IMG/VR virus record: IMGVR_UViG_3300046675_000477
Coordinates: 1-49,808 of that record
Reading direction: 5' to 3' (one strand)
DNA: 49,808 nt
From: a virus
Made by a program: the position numbers and the translations under genes. Below the pieces are notes generated by a model. It was not told where the DNA came from and searched no databases. It worked only from the letters and a program-made list of their open reading frames with translations. Position 1 is the stretch's first letter. Each line of letters begins with the position of its first letter. Shown here in pieces: positions 7,522-13,657 of this stretch.

Positions 7522-7793
7522 TGACCCCGGACGAGCTGGCCGCAATCCGCGGGCGAGATGAGGGCTGGCGGTCGAGCGTCAACCGACTCGTAGCAGATGA
7601 GCACTGGGTTACCGCCGCTGACCGCCGTCACCTGCTGGCCGAGGTGGACCGACTCATGGCCGAGGCCGCTAAATGGCAGGGCATCGCGGAGCGGTTGGAT
7701 GCCGATGTGGAGGCGGTGACCGCGAATGCACTGCGCTATGAGGCCGAGGTGGACCGGCTCAACGCTGAGGTGGCCAAGGCGGGGCTTGGCTAG
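7521..7793 (+). CDS. Hypothetical coiled-coil protein
   Basis: 90 aa, GTG start overlapping the upstream stop by one base. Heptad-like Leu/Val spacing and the repeated phrase EVDRL (near residues 41 and 77) indicate a coiled coil. The last codons run into the GGCNN repeat array, so the present stop may result from array growth into the gene. Confidence 0.7.
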   Translation: MTPDELAAIRGRDEGWRSSVNRLVADEHWVTAADRRHLLAEVDRLMAEAAKWQGIAERLDADVEAVTANALRYEAEVDRLNAEVAKAGLG

Positions 7794-8018
7794 CCAAGGC
7801 AGGGCTTGGCTCGGCGGGGCAGGTCACGGTATGGCATGGCGTGGCGAGGCATGGTCAGGCTGGACAGGGCGAGGCCGGGCGCGGCGAGCTACGGCGCGGC
7901 AGGGTCTGGCCTGGCGAGGAGCGGTATGGCATGGCGTGGCGAGCCACGGCCAGGCGAGGCAAGGTGTGGCATGGCTCGGCTAGCTTCGGCTGGGCCAGGC
8001 GGGTAGGGGTCTGGCGAG
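7781..8018. repeat. GGCNN pentamer array 1
   Basis: About 45 consecutive 5-base units of the form GGCNN on the + strand (for example ggcat ggcgt ggcga ggcat), with scattered units changed to GGTNN or GCNNN but phase largely kept. No believable gene inside. It starts at the end of the gene at 7521 and runs to the start of the gene at 8031. Confidence 0.92.
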
Positions 8019-8030
8019 ATGGGGCGAGGC

Positions 8031-8219
8031 ATGGACCAACGCTGGTTACTCGTCGTCTGCGATGCACCGGGATGCGAGAACGAACTCCGCGTCCCGATCC
8101 GCGCCGGCTACTGGCTGGGGCAGCCCTGGCAGGAGGCCATGAACTACGGCTGGGATGTCAGTCGGGATCGGGATCTCTGCCCGATGCACATCGAGTGGTT
8201 CCCCGTTCAGTCGGACTGA
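8031..8219 (+). CDS. Small zinc-ribbon protein between two arrays
   Basis: 62 aa; ATG 8031 chosen, ATG 8019 is in frame upstream. CDAPGCEN and CPMH provide a likely zinc site, and codon use is normal, unlike the flanking repeats. Its end (PVQSD, stop) is written by the palindrome at 8206-8220, after which array 2 begins. It is an isolated gene surrounded by non-coding repeats. Function unknown. Confidence 0.72.
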   Translation: MDQRWLLVVCDAPGCENELRVPIRAGYWLGQPWQEAMNYGWDVSRDRDLCPMHIEWFPVQSD

Positions 8220-8220
8220 A
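8206..8220. repeat. TTCAGTC palindrome copy 11
   Basis: TTCAGTCGGACTGAA, exact; supplies the stop of the gene at 8031 and directly abuts GGCNN array 2. Confidence 0.92.
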
Positions 8221-8325
8221 CGCGGCGTGGCCAGGCATGGCGCGGCGTGGCTAGCTTCGGCCGGGCTTGGCACGGCTAGGCAGGGCGAGGCTAGGCGCGG
8301 CTTGGCCGGGTTTGGCGTGGGCAAC
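8221..8325. repeat. GGCNN pentamer array 2
   Basis: About 20 units of GGCNN in phase (ggcgt ggcca ggcat ggcgc), beginning immediately after a palindrome copy. Confidence 0.9.
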
Positions 8326-8472
8326 AACGAGAGGGGGGACGGATGAAGAACAGATCACCACCGTGGTGAGAAGGAAGTGACATCAACATGAGCAACCAAA
8401 CTCCAAGAAGGAAACAGCAGTGGCTAGTAGCACAAACGCAGGAGCAACCAACAACACAAGAAGGAGGGCGTC
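8326..8472 (+). other. A-rich leader of the gene at 8473
   Basis: A 147-base stretch richer in A than its surroundings, with several ribosome-binding-like boxes (GAAGGAAG, GGAGCAACC, AGAAGGAGGG). A short reading frame from 8388 overlaps the next gene and is not convincing. The stretch looks like an untranslated leader with reiterated Shine-Dalgarno-like motifs. Confidence 0.5.
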
Positions 8473-9300
8473 GTGAGAATCACGATCCCGAAGGACGACA
8501 ACGAGGCCAGGGAGATGGCGGACCTGGCCGCACTCAGTGGCTGGGCACTGGCTGGCTATGTGGCCAGCCAGGTCAGCCTCAACGCTGAGGGGCAGGGGAC
8601 ACGAAGCGACCTCGGTCGAACTTCGGTCACTTCTGACCGAAGTCTCAGTCCCAGAGAGTTCGCGGCGAAGGGGCTCCGAGGACTCAGATCCAAGAACACC
8701 GTGCAGTTGTACGCACAGCGGTGGCGGGACTACGTCGGTCGACCACCAGTACCCGGGCAGGAGATCGACATCCCGGACATCGACTGGCCGCCACCACCAC
8801 CGGCAGGCAAGACGCCGGCCACCAACACCAGGGCAGCCAAGTCTGCTGCTGAGGCGAAGACCGTGGCTGCTGCGATCGTCTCCAATCCAGCCGCGGCGAA
8901 GGCTGCAGTACAGGCTCTCGTCTCGACGAGGAAGGGCAACGACGCCATCAACAAGGAGCGGAAGGAGAGGATCCGCACCAAGGCGAACGAGGACCCTGCG
9001 GCACGTGAGCGGTTGGAGAAGTCCGAGGAGGTGATCAAGCAGGCGATCGCTGATGACGTCGAGCTGACCAGGATCACCACTCGTCGCAACCTGCTGACCA
9101 TCGACATCTGGATCAAGGAATGGGCAAGGATCGGAGACGCCCACGCACTCGATCAGGTCGGCCTCATGCTCGACGAGGTCCGGGGCGTCATCGCCGAGCA
9201 GGCCCAGGCTCTCACGCCGGAGATGTTCGTAGATGGCGATGAGAACGGCGATGAGAACTCGGATGGCGGTGAGAACCATGACCGGAATATCCAGGGATGA
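8473..9300 (+). CDS. Putative DNA-binding protein, 275 aa
   Basis: GTG start with GAAGGAGGG 7 bases upstream. Residues 55-82 (LSPREFAAKGLRGLRSKNTV...YAQRW) resemble a helix-turn-helix-type segment seen in actinobacterial phage and plasmid regulators. A Pro-rich linker (WPPPPPAGK) leads to a long Ala/Lys/Glu-rich helical domain (100-230), and the tail is acidic (DGDENGDENSDGGEN). It is the only sizeable candidate regulator in the left arm; assignment as regulator is inference. An inverted repeat CTTCGGTC/GACCGAAG lies inside at 8621-8642. Confidence 0.72.
   Translation: MRITIPKDDNEAREMADLAALSGWALAGYVASQVSLNAEGQGTRSDLGRTSVTSDRSLSPREFAAKGLRGLRSKNTVQLYAQRWRDYVGRPPVPGQEIDIPDIDWPPPPPAGKTPATNTRAAKSAAEAKTVAAAIVSNPAAAKAAVQALVSTRKGNDAINKERKERIRTKANEDPAARERLEKSEEVIKQAIADDVELTRITTRRNLLTIDIWIKEWARIGDAHALDQVGLMLDEVRGVIAEQAQALTPEMFVDGDENGDENSDGGENHDRNIQG
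8621..8642. repeat. Inverted repeat CTTCGGTC...GACCGAAG
   Basis: Two perfect 8-base arms with a 6-base spacer inside the gene at 8473; it resembles but does not match the genome-wide palindrome. Confidence 0.6.
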
Positions 9301-9778
9301 GTGGTACCTACGGGTCCGCACCATCATCCGGACCATGTCCACCCTGCGAGACCATCGAATCAGCCAGCATCAGCTGGCCGAGATCGCCAGCCGGCACGTC
9401 TACACGCCGGTGACAGCAGGGTGGGTTCAGTGCCACTGGGACACGATCACCCGGGAGACACACGACGACCACCCGGATCTCTTTGTGTTCCGCCCGATGT
9501 CGCAGTGGGGCTGGTACGTCGGAGCGACCACGAACATCAGCTACGCCAAGATCACGCTGTTCGAGCGTCATCGGCAGGCGAGAAACCGGATGCTCTGGGA
9601 CCTTCGCAACAGCGGGATGCGTGACCTGGCAAGACTGGATCCGGATGTCGCCGCTCTGACTCAGCGGTACGACCAGTTCATCAATGGACCAGATCCTGTC
9701 GATGAGCAGTACAGGCAGCTGCTCGACAGCCTGGCCGAGCTGCCGGTGGTCACGGCGCTAGACACGATCGGGCTGTAG
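9278..9778 (+). CDS. Hypothetical protein with helix-turn-helix-like segment
   Basis: 166 aa; ATG 9278 preceded by GGCGGTGAG, overlapping the upstream gene by 23 bases. Residues about 25-50 (RISQHQLAEIASRHVYTPVT) read like a helix-turn-helix, followed by WVQCHWDTI and a region with several Trp/Phe. It could be a second small regulator next to the 8473 gene. The stop is directly followed by a palindrome and a hairpin. Confidence 0.68.
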   Translation: MTGISRDEWYLRVRTIIRTMSTLRDHRISQHQLAEIASRHVYTPVTAGWVQCHWDTITRETHDDHPDLFVFRPMSQWGWYVGATTNISYAKITLFERHRQARNRMLWDLRNSGMRDLARLDPDVAALTQRYDQFINGPDPVDEQYRQLLDSLAELPVVTALDTIGL

Positions 9779-9793
9779 CTCAGTCCGACTGAA
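9779..9793. repeat. TTCAGTC palindrome copy 12
   Basis: CTCAGTCCGACTGAA, one change, starts at the base after the stop of the gene at 9278. Confidence 0.85.
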
Positions 9794-9838
9794 GCACCAG
9801 CCCGGCGGGGTGTTGAAGCCCCGCCGGGCACCTGGTGC
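9794..9838 (+). terminator. Two-tier hairpin after the 9278 gene
   Basis: CCCGGCGGGG (9801-9810) pairs perfectly with CCCCGCCGGG (9819-9828); an outer GCACCAG (9794-9800) pairs with CTGGTGC (9832-9838). No T-run. Probable terminator, directly downstream of a palindrome copy. Confidence 0.65.
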
Positions 9839-9881
9839 AGGTGGATCGGCCACCTGCCCACAGCAGAAGAAGGGTAGTGCA

Positions 9882-10562
9882 GTGGTAACAGCAACACGAG
9901 GAAATGGTGTGGTCCCGCCCGAGGTCGTGGCCCTGGCTGGCGACGTCAGCAACGCCGGCGAGGAGACGATCCTGGTCGATGCTCCGTATCGGGTGTCGGT
10001 GACGATCGAGGGTGTGGCTCCGATCCTGTTCCATCGGTGGCAGTCGGACTCGGTCGAGGCCAAGGCGAGGGCAGCCAAGGGCTCTACCGCGAAGAAGACC
10101 GACGACCTGGAGAGCTACGTCTGGCGCGATACCCAGAACAGGATCTGCCTGCCCGGTGAGTACCTCAGGGGCACGATGATCGACCCGAAGAACGGCGCCA
10201 GCAAGTACCGGCAGGATCCGCGGTCGCCACGCAAGAGTGCACTCGACCTCTACAAGGCGAGCGTGCTGGCACTGACGGATCTGGCTCCGCTCATCAAGGC
10301 GGACGGTGAGGAAGCCGTGGCGTGGGAGTACGTCGACCGGCGACGGGTCACCGTGCAGCGCCAGGGGGTGACCAGGGAGCGGCCGGCCTTCATCGCCGGC
10401 TGGTCGGCGACGATCATCTTCCTGTGCCAGTCACCGGGGTACATCCCGCCCAGGGAACTGCACAGCTGCCTGAACGATGCCGGTCGCCTGGTCGGAATCG
10501 CCGATTTCAGACCGACCTTCGGCAGGTTCAACGTGACGAACTTCGAGGTTCTCGAAGACTGA
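9882..10562 (+). CDS. Conserved phage protein of unknown function
   Basis: 226 aa, GTG start after GAAGAAGGG. Phrases such as ILFHRWQSDSVE, YVWRDTQNRICLPGEYLRG, RQDPRSPRKSALDLYK, DRRRVTVQR and GRLVGIADFRPTFGRFNVTNFEV belong to a family I have seen in many phages of Gram-positive hosts with no assigned role. The Gly-rich loop near the C-terminus and the strand-rich build suggest nucleic-acid binding, but that is inference. It sits in the early region among replication-linked genes. Confidence 0.85.
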   Translation: MVTATRGNGVVPPEVVALAGDVSNAGEETILVDAPYRVSVTIEGVAPILFHRWQSDSVEAKARAAKGSTAKKTDDLESYVWRDTQNRICLPGEYLRGTMIDPKNGASKYRQDPRSPRKSALDLYKASVLALTDLAPLIKADGEEAVAWEYVDRRRVTVQRQGVTRERPAFIAGWSATIIFLCQSPGYIPPRELHSCLNDAGRLVGIADFRPTFGRFNVTNFEVLED

Positions 10563-10584
10563 TCCGAGCCTTGGATCACCGACC

Positions 10585-10890
10585 ATGAGCTTTCTGACGA
10601 CGTTCCTAAGCGAGGCCGAAGAGTCGGCGAAGCGCGCCGACCTGACCGACCTCGGCGCACCCGAGGCGTACGCAGTCAAGATCGCACTGATCGACGGCAC
10701 GGTGATTGTCGGCCATGTCGCGGTACGCGACGACGACGACGTGTGCTCGGTCTGGCCACTGATCTGGCCGAAGCTCCGGGGCAGGCGAGTCGAGAACGCC
10801 GAGATCAGCGAGTACCCGTACCACGTCCGCCTGGAAGCGATCTTGTGGGCACGCTACTACGACACCGACGACGACGCCTGGGACAACTGA
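10585..10890 (+). CDS. Hypothetical acidic protein
   Basis: 101 aa. Starts 22 bases after the previous stop. A beta-rich core (YAVKIALIDGTVIVGHVAVRD) is followed by YHVRLEAILWARYYD and an acidic tail. The core resembles a small barrel (Sm-like or SH3-like), not verified. Function unknown. Confidence 0.75.
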   Translation: MSFLTTFLSEAEESAKRADLTDLGAPEAYAVKIALIDGTVIVGHVAVRDDDDVCSVWPLIWPKLRGRRVENAEISEYPYHVRLEAILWARYYDTDDDAWDN

Positions 10891-10924
10891 CCGACAACGC
10901 AAACCAACCACGAAGGAATCGAGC

Positions 10925-10999
10925 ATGAGCAAGGACACGATGTACGGGATCGTCACCGAGAAGATCGACCGGAGGACGAGAGGAGCAACCGATGGATGA
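10925..10999 (+). CDS. Possible 24-residue peptide gene
   Basis: ATG 10925 with GAAGGAATC upstream, ending at TGA 10997-10999 inside the start of the next gene (ATGGATGA). The product is short and charged (MSKDTMYGIVTEKIDRR...). It may be a real small gene or a leader peptide coupling translation to the gene at 10992. Confidence 0.45.
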   Translation: MSKDTMYGIVTEKIDRRTRGATDG

Positions 11000-11351
11000 C
11001 GAGGCAACGACACAGGCCAAGGCCACGGCGTGGCGGGAGTGTGTGGCCTGGTTTGCCTACTGGCCACAGATGATGTTCGGCCCGGACTACCGGGTGTCAC
11101 AGACCGTGCTCGATGCGATCGAGTCGGCCAATCCCTACGACCCGGATCCGGTGCAGCTGCAGGCCGGCGTCGACGTCGAGCAGGTGGCGGAGGCGATGGC
11201 CCGAGCCCGTGACCTGCCTGGCTGGAACACCAGGACATCGGGCACGGACAGCAGTCAGGCGTTCGCCGATCGTCTGCTGCTGGCCCGGTGGATCAGCGCG
11301 ATGCACCGCGAGCTCGAACTGCTCAGTGAGCGAGCGGCTCAGTTGGACTGA
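10992..11351 (+). CDS. Hypothetical helical protein
   Basis: 119 aa, ATG preceded by GAGGAGCAACC. Trp-rich N-terminus (WRECVAWFAYWPQMMFG), then helical segments with VEQVAEAMARARDLPG. The C-terminal AAQLD and stop come from the palindrome at 11338-11352. Immediately after it GGCNN array 3 begins. Function unknown. Confidence 0.78.
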   Translation: MDDEATTQAKATAWRECVAWFAYWPQMMFGPDYRVSQTVLDAIESANPYDPDPVQLQAGVDVEQVAEAMARARDLPGWNTRTSGTDSSQAFADRLLLARWISAMHRELELLSERAAQLD

Positions 11352-11352
11352 A
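11338..11352. repeat. TTCAGTC palindrome copy 13
   Basis: CTCAGTTGGACTGAA, two changes; forms the stop of the gene at 10992 and abuts GGCNN array 3. Confidence 0.82.
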
Positions 11353-11630
11353 CGGCCCGGCCGGGCAAGGTCAGGCTGGGCAGGGCGAGGCCGGGCGAGG
11401 TTGGGTATGGCGGGGTGTGGCCAGGTCGGGTAGGGCTAGACAAGGTGCGGCGTGGCGAGGCAGGGCAGGGCAAGGTAGGGCGCGGCTAGGTCTGACGTGG
11501 CAGGGCACGCCATGGCGTGGAAAGGCCAGGCCAGCATCGGCCGGGCAGGGCATGGCTGCGTAGGGCGTGGCCAGGCCGGGCGCGGCGTGGAGTGGTTCGC
11601 CCTGGTTGGGCCGGGCAAGGTGAGGTTTCG
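11353..11630. repeat. GGCNN pentamer array 3
   Basis: About 54 units of GGCNN/GGTNN, phase mostly kept (ggcag ggcga ggccg ggcga), starting right after a palindrome copy. No coding signal. Confidence 0.92.
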
Positions 11631-11751
11631 ACAATCAGCAATCCGGCACGCAGATCTGACTAGGCTGGCGTTCCCGGCCGGACCCGACAGGTAGCTCAAC
11701 CCCCCGAGCCATCCTCTCCAACGGGTCCGGCTGGCCCCTTCTTGCATGGTG
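11631..11751. other. Unique spacer with long-range inverted repeat between arrays
   Basis: About 120 bases without the pentamer pattern. GCCGGACCCG (11677-11686) pairs perfectly with CGGGTCCGGC (11722-11731); within the 35-base loop GCTC and GAGC can pair around a C-run. No gene and no convincing tRNA fold. Candidate structured RNA or DNA cruciform, for example a replication or packaging site. Confidence 0.6.
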
Positions 11752-12216
11752 CGGTTCGGCATGGCCTGGTGTGGTGCGGCTGGCTAGGGCTAGGCATGGC
11801 ATGGCATGGCCTGGATCGGCATGGCTCGGCAGGGCCTGGCGTGGCGCGGCTGGCCGGGGCTAGCAACGGCTCGGCGTGGCTCGGTGGGCCTAGGTCCGGC
11901 TAGGCGTGGCAGTGCGTGGCAGGGCGCGGCTTGGCATGGCTTGGCCAGGTGAGGCCAGGCAGGGCGCGGCTCGGTAGGGCTTGGCAAGGTGAGGCCAGGC
12001 AGGGCAGGGCGCGGCACGGCCCAGGCAAGGCGTGGCTCGGCAGGGCGTGGCTAGGTCTGACGTGGCAAGGCATGGTCAGGCTCGGCAGGGCTAGCTACGG
12101 CTTGGCATGGTGAGGAATGGCTGGCATGGGCACGGCTCGATTGGGCATGCCTAGGTTGGGCCGGGCTAGCAGCGGCTCGGCATGGCGTGGCACGCAGAGG
12201 TTCGGCGTGGCAAGCG
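11752..12216. repeat. GGCNN pentamer array 4 (longest)
   Basis: About 90 units of GGCNN with drifted members; contains long in-phase runs such as ggcat ggcat ggcat ggcct, and a repeated block around aggtgaggccaggcaggg at about 11,950 and 11,990. It ends directly at the strong terminator at 12219. Confidence 0.92.
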
Positions 12217-12218
12217 AA

Positions 12219-12257
12219 GGGCGCGATCACCAGATGGTTGGTGATCGCGCCCTTTTT
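12219..12257 (+). terminator. Strong intrinsic terminator
   Basis: GGGCGCGATCACC (12219-12231) pairs perfectly with GGTGATCGCGCCC (12240-12252) over 13 bp with an 8-base loop, followed by TTTTT on the + strand. It stops any transcript that has run through array 4. Confidence 0.92.
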
Positions 12258-12267
12258 CATGCCCTCA

Positions 12268-12282
12268 TTCAGTCTGACTGAA
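12268..12282. repeat. TTCAGTC palindrome copy 14
   Basis: TTCAGTCTGACTGAA, exact, abutting the stop of the leftward gene at 12283. Confidence 0.9.
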
Positions 12283-12612
12283 TCAGGATGTCTCCACCTC
12301 GTGAGCCTTGCAGCTACGTCTCGGGCAGATACAGACGTACCTGATCTCGACCTCGTTGTTCCACTCCTCCGCGACCCGACGCGCGCTGTGGAGTCTGGCC
12401 AGCCTGGTCGCGTCCGTCGCGCCTGCCGACAGGACCGATGTCGTCCCGTACTTCTTCTTCACCGCTCGGTCGCGCGCCTTCAGCTTGCGCTGCCGGTTCT
12501 TGGCATCCGCCTTGACCTGGTCGGCCATCGCGGCTAGTTCAAGCATCCGTTGATCGTGTTCCATCTGGCGTTGTTGGTTGCGTTCCGTTCTGCGTTTCAT
12601 GTTCCGATCCAT
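12283..12612 (-). CDS. Hypothetical basic coiled-coil protein
   Basis: 109 aa from ATG 12612; an in-frame TTG at 12660 inside an inverted repeat would add 16 residues. Very basic helical N-terminal half (MDRNMKRRTERNQQRQ, KNRQRKLKARDRAVKKKYG), probable coiled coil, and a C-terminal CICPRRSCKAH that may bind zinc. It is the only leftward gene in the left arm apart from 16320-16601. Its basic character suits nucleic-acid binding, and its position opposite the early promoters makes it a candidate regulator. Confidence 0.68.
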   Translation of the reverse strand: MDRNMKRRTERNQQRQMEHDQRMLELAAMADQVKADAKNRQRKLKARDRAVKKKYGTTSVLSAGATDATRLARLHSARRVAEEWNNEVEIRYVCICPRRSCKAHEVETS

Positions 12613-12636
12613 CGTGGCTCTGTTTGGGGCACTTCC

Positions 12637-12672
12637 CCTCCTGGTCTTTTGGGTCGGCAAAAGACCAGGAGG
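12637..12672. repeat. 14-bp perfect inverted repeat
   Basis: CCTCCTGGTCTTTT (12637-12650) and AAAAGACCAGGAGG (12659-12672), 8-base spacer. In leftward RNA it would form a stem hiding an AGGAGG box upstream of the 12283-12612 gene, so it could control that gene or end transcription arriving from the right. Confidence 0.75.
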
Positions 12673-12959
12673 TCTTCCCGTTGGTCAGCGGCTCCGCCAG
12701 GCGTGTTGGAGGTCGGATCAGCAGGCGCAGGAACCCATACCCATGAAGGCTCCAGTACTGGCTTTTCGGCACTCGGAGGCGTTACTTCCCCAACGAGCAG
12801 GTAGATCCCTCCCGGAGGTGCAGGGCACCGGGTGATCCGGTAGACTCCACTGCGTCGGTGTTCCAGTTTTCCACCGACCACGACCCCGGACCTGTAGCAA
12901 GGTTGCGGGGTCGAAACCTGTTCTGGAACCCTATCGCGAGGGTCCCATCACTTGCAACT
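12673..12959. other. Gene-poor stretch with dense secondary structure
   Basis: No convincing gene on either strand; short frames exist but lack starts or good codon use. Base composition is less GC-rich than the neighbours. The stem set at 12800-12945 is listed separately. Confidence 0.55.
12800..12945. ncRNA. Candidate structured RNA with competing stems
   Basis: GTCGGTG (12854-12860) pairs with CACCGAC (12872-12878). CGACCCCG (12881-12888) pairs with CGGGGTCG (12906-12913), extended by ACCT/AGGT. GTTCCAG (12860-12866) can instead pair with CTGGAAC (12923-12929), and a further small hairpin CCCT...AGGG follows. Mutually exclusive stems are typical of riboswitch-like or attenuator elements. 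Strand and role are not certain. Confidence 0.4.
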
Positions 12960-12962
12960 ACC

Positions 12963-12991
12963 AGTCTATCAGAATTCCTGTCATGTGTACA
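12963..12991 (-). promoter_or_regulatory. Possible leftward promoter with operator-like repeat
   Basis: On the minus strand TGTACA (12986-12991) and TAGACT (12963-12968) are 17 bases apart. The -35 lies in the inverted repeat CCTGTCATGTGTACAGG (12977-12993), a possible operator. It would drive the structured stretch and the 12283-12612 gene. Confidence 0.45.
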
Positions 12992-13011
12992 GGCTGTCTC
13001 ACATACTGGAC

Positions 13012-13063
13012 GGTTGACTTAAAGGTTGACTTTCTTGACGTTCTACCTATGCGGTAATAGAAT
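13012..13063 (+). promoter_or_regulatory. Rightward promoter for the replication genes
   Basis: TTGACG (13035-13040) and TAGAAT (13058-13063) with 17-base spacing. Just upstream GGTTGACTT occurs twice (from 13012 and 13024), spaced 12 bases, which could be a tandem regulator site. Start near 13070, leading to the gene at 13099 and possibly on to the primase. Confidence 0.8.
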
Positions 13064-13098
13064 AGACACGTCACTACAAGAAGAAGGAGCAGCCTCTC

Positions 13099-13350
13099 AT
13101 GGCGAAGGCGGAGATGGACACGGCAGAGCGTAACAAGCAACTGGGTATTGCGTACAGCCGTGCCAGCAGAGACCTGCGAGATGCCCACCGGGACGAGTTC
13201 AACAACCTGTACCAGCGATGGGCCCGAGAACTGGGCATCGACTGGGAGCCGAGACTGTCCAAGGAGGATGCCGCGCTCAACCAGATCCAGAAGCTACTGG
13301 CCGAGTTCCCGGAACTGGCCAGCAAGATCCAGCCGCTTCAGTCCGCCTGA
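13099..13350 (+). CDS. Hypothetical helical protein, first gene after promoter
   Basis: 83 aa, ATG after GAAGGAGCAGC. Charged helical protein (RDLRDAHRDEFNNLYQRWARE, LNQIQKLLAEFPELASKIQ), likely small and DNA- or protein-binding. Its end LQSA and stop derive from the palindrome at 13337-13351. A hairpin terminator follows, so it may be made at high level on its own. Confidence 0.8.
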   Translation: MAKAEMDTAERNKQLGIAYSRASRDLRDAHRDEFNNLYQRWARELGIDWEPRLSKEDAALNQIQKLLAEFPELASKIQPLQSA

Positions 13351-13351
13351 A
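13337..13351. repeat. TTCAGTC palindrome copy 15
   Basis: TTCAGTCCGCCTGAA, one change; contains the stop of the gene at 13099. Confidence 0.85.
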
Positions 13352-13356
13352 ACGCC

Positions 13357-13394
13357 AGAGCCGCCCAACGCCGCTACCACGGCAGGGCGGCTCT
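13357..13394 (+). terminator. Hairpin after the 13099 gene
   Basis: AGAGCCGCCC (13357-13366) pairs perfectly with GGGCGGCTCT (13385-13394); inner GCCG/CGGC extends it. No T-run. Probable partial terminator between the 13099 gene and the primase operon. Confidence 0.7.
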
Positions 13395-13429
13395 GAACCG
13401 GAGCAACCAACTCCTGTCTCACAGGTCTG

Positions 13430-13501
13430 ACCCTGTTCGACGTCCCCATGGTATCGGGACGAGACCCCCTCTGGCGTGTCGCCACACGGGCGGAGCAGGG
13501 T
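13430..13501 (+). ncRNA. Candidate three-way-junction RNA upstream of primase
   Basis: Outer stem ACCCTG (13430-13435)/CAGGGT (13496-13501) encloses two hairpins: CGTCCC (13441-13446)/GGGACG (13456-13461) and CGTGT (13475-13479)/ACACG (13484-13488). It lies in the 190-base gap between a terminator and the 13541 gene, a position typical of leader elements. Fold predicted by eye only. Confidence 0.4.
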
Positions 13502-13540
13502 GACCCTCACACCCGTTCCAGTCTCTTGAGGAGTGCGTCC

Positions 13541-13657
13541 ATGCTCGCACCAGCAAGCCAGTCAGCCCGGCCTCTACGCAACGCCAGCGGCCCGCCGACC
13601 CGATACACCGGGACAGGGGGTGACCTCGCTCAGAGCGCCACACAGGCCCTCTCGTGA
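13541..13657 (+). CDS. Possible 38-residue leader peptide
   Basis: ATG 13541 has GAGGAG 7 bases upstream and its stop overlaps the GTG start of the primase (GTGA). The product is short and low in hydrophobics (MLAPASQSARPLRN...). Likely a coupling peptide for primase-helicase translation. The frame is open back to 13448 but without a ribosome-binding site. Confidence 0.5.
   Translation: MLAPASQSARPLRNASGPPTRYTGTGGDLAQSATQALS

Noticed and set aside
7726-8254. Several open frames through GGCNN arrays
   Set aside because: Products are repeats of Gly, Arg, Ala, Met and Trp caused by the 5-base period; no ribosome-binding sites and equal openness in several frames on both strands.
8388-8588. 66-residue frame starting at 8388
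   Set aside because: More than half overlaps the well-supported gene at 8473 in another frame; the ribosome-binding site is too far away.
11631-11751. tRNA or tmRNA in the island between arrays
   Set aside because: The inverted repeat is suggestive, but no T-loop, anticodon arm or acceptor pairing fits on either strand.
7781-12216. GGCNN arrays as a CRISPR array
   Set aside because: No repeat-spacer structure; period is 5 bases and no cas1/cas2 nearby. The Cas4-like protein belongs to a phage recombination pair.
12539-12900. Small open frames on both strands in the regulatory island
   Set aside because: Weak or missing starts, mutual overlap, and dense secondary structure; better explained as untranslated.
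12881-12945. tRNA with GGTTTCGACCCC as T-arm
   Set aside because: Stem lengths do not match a T-arm and no cloverleaf can be drawn.
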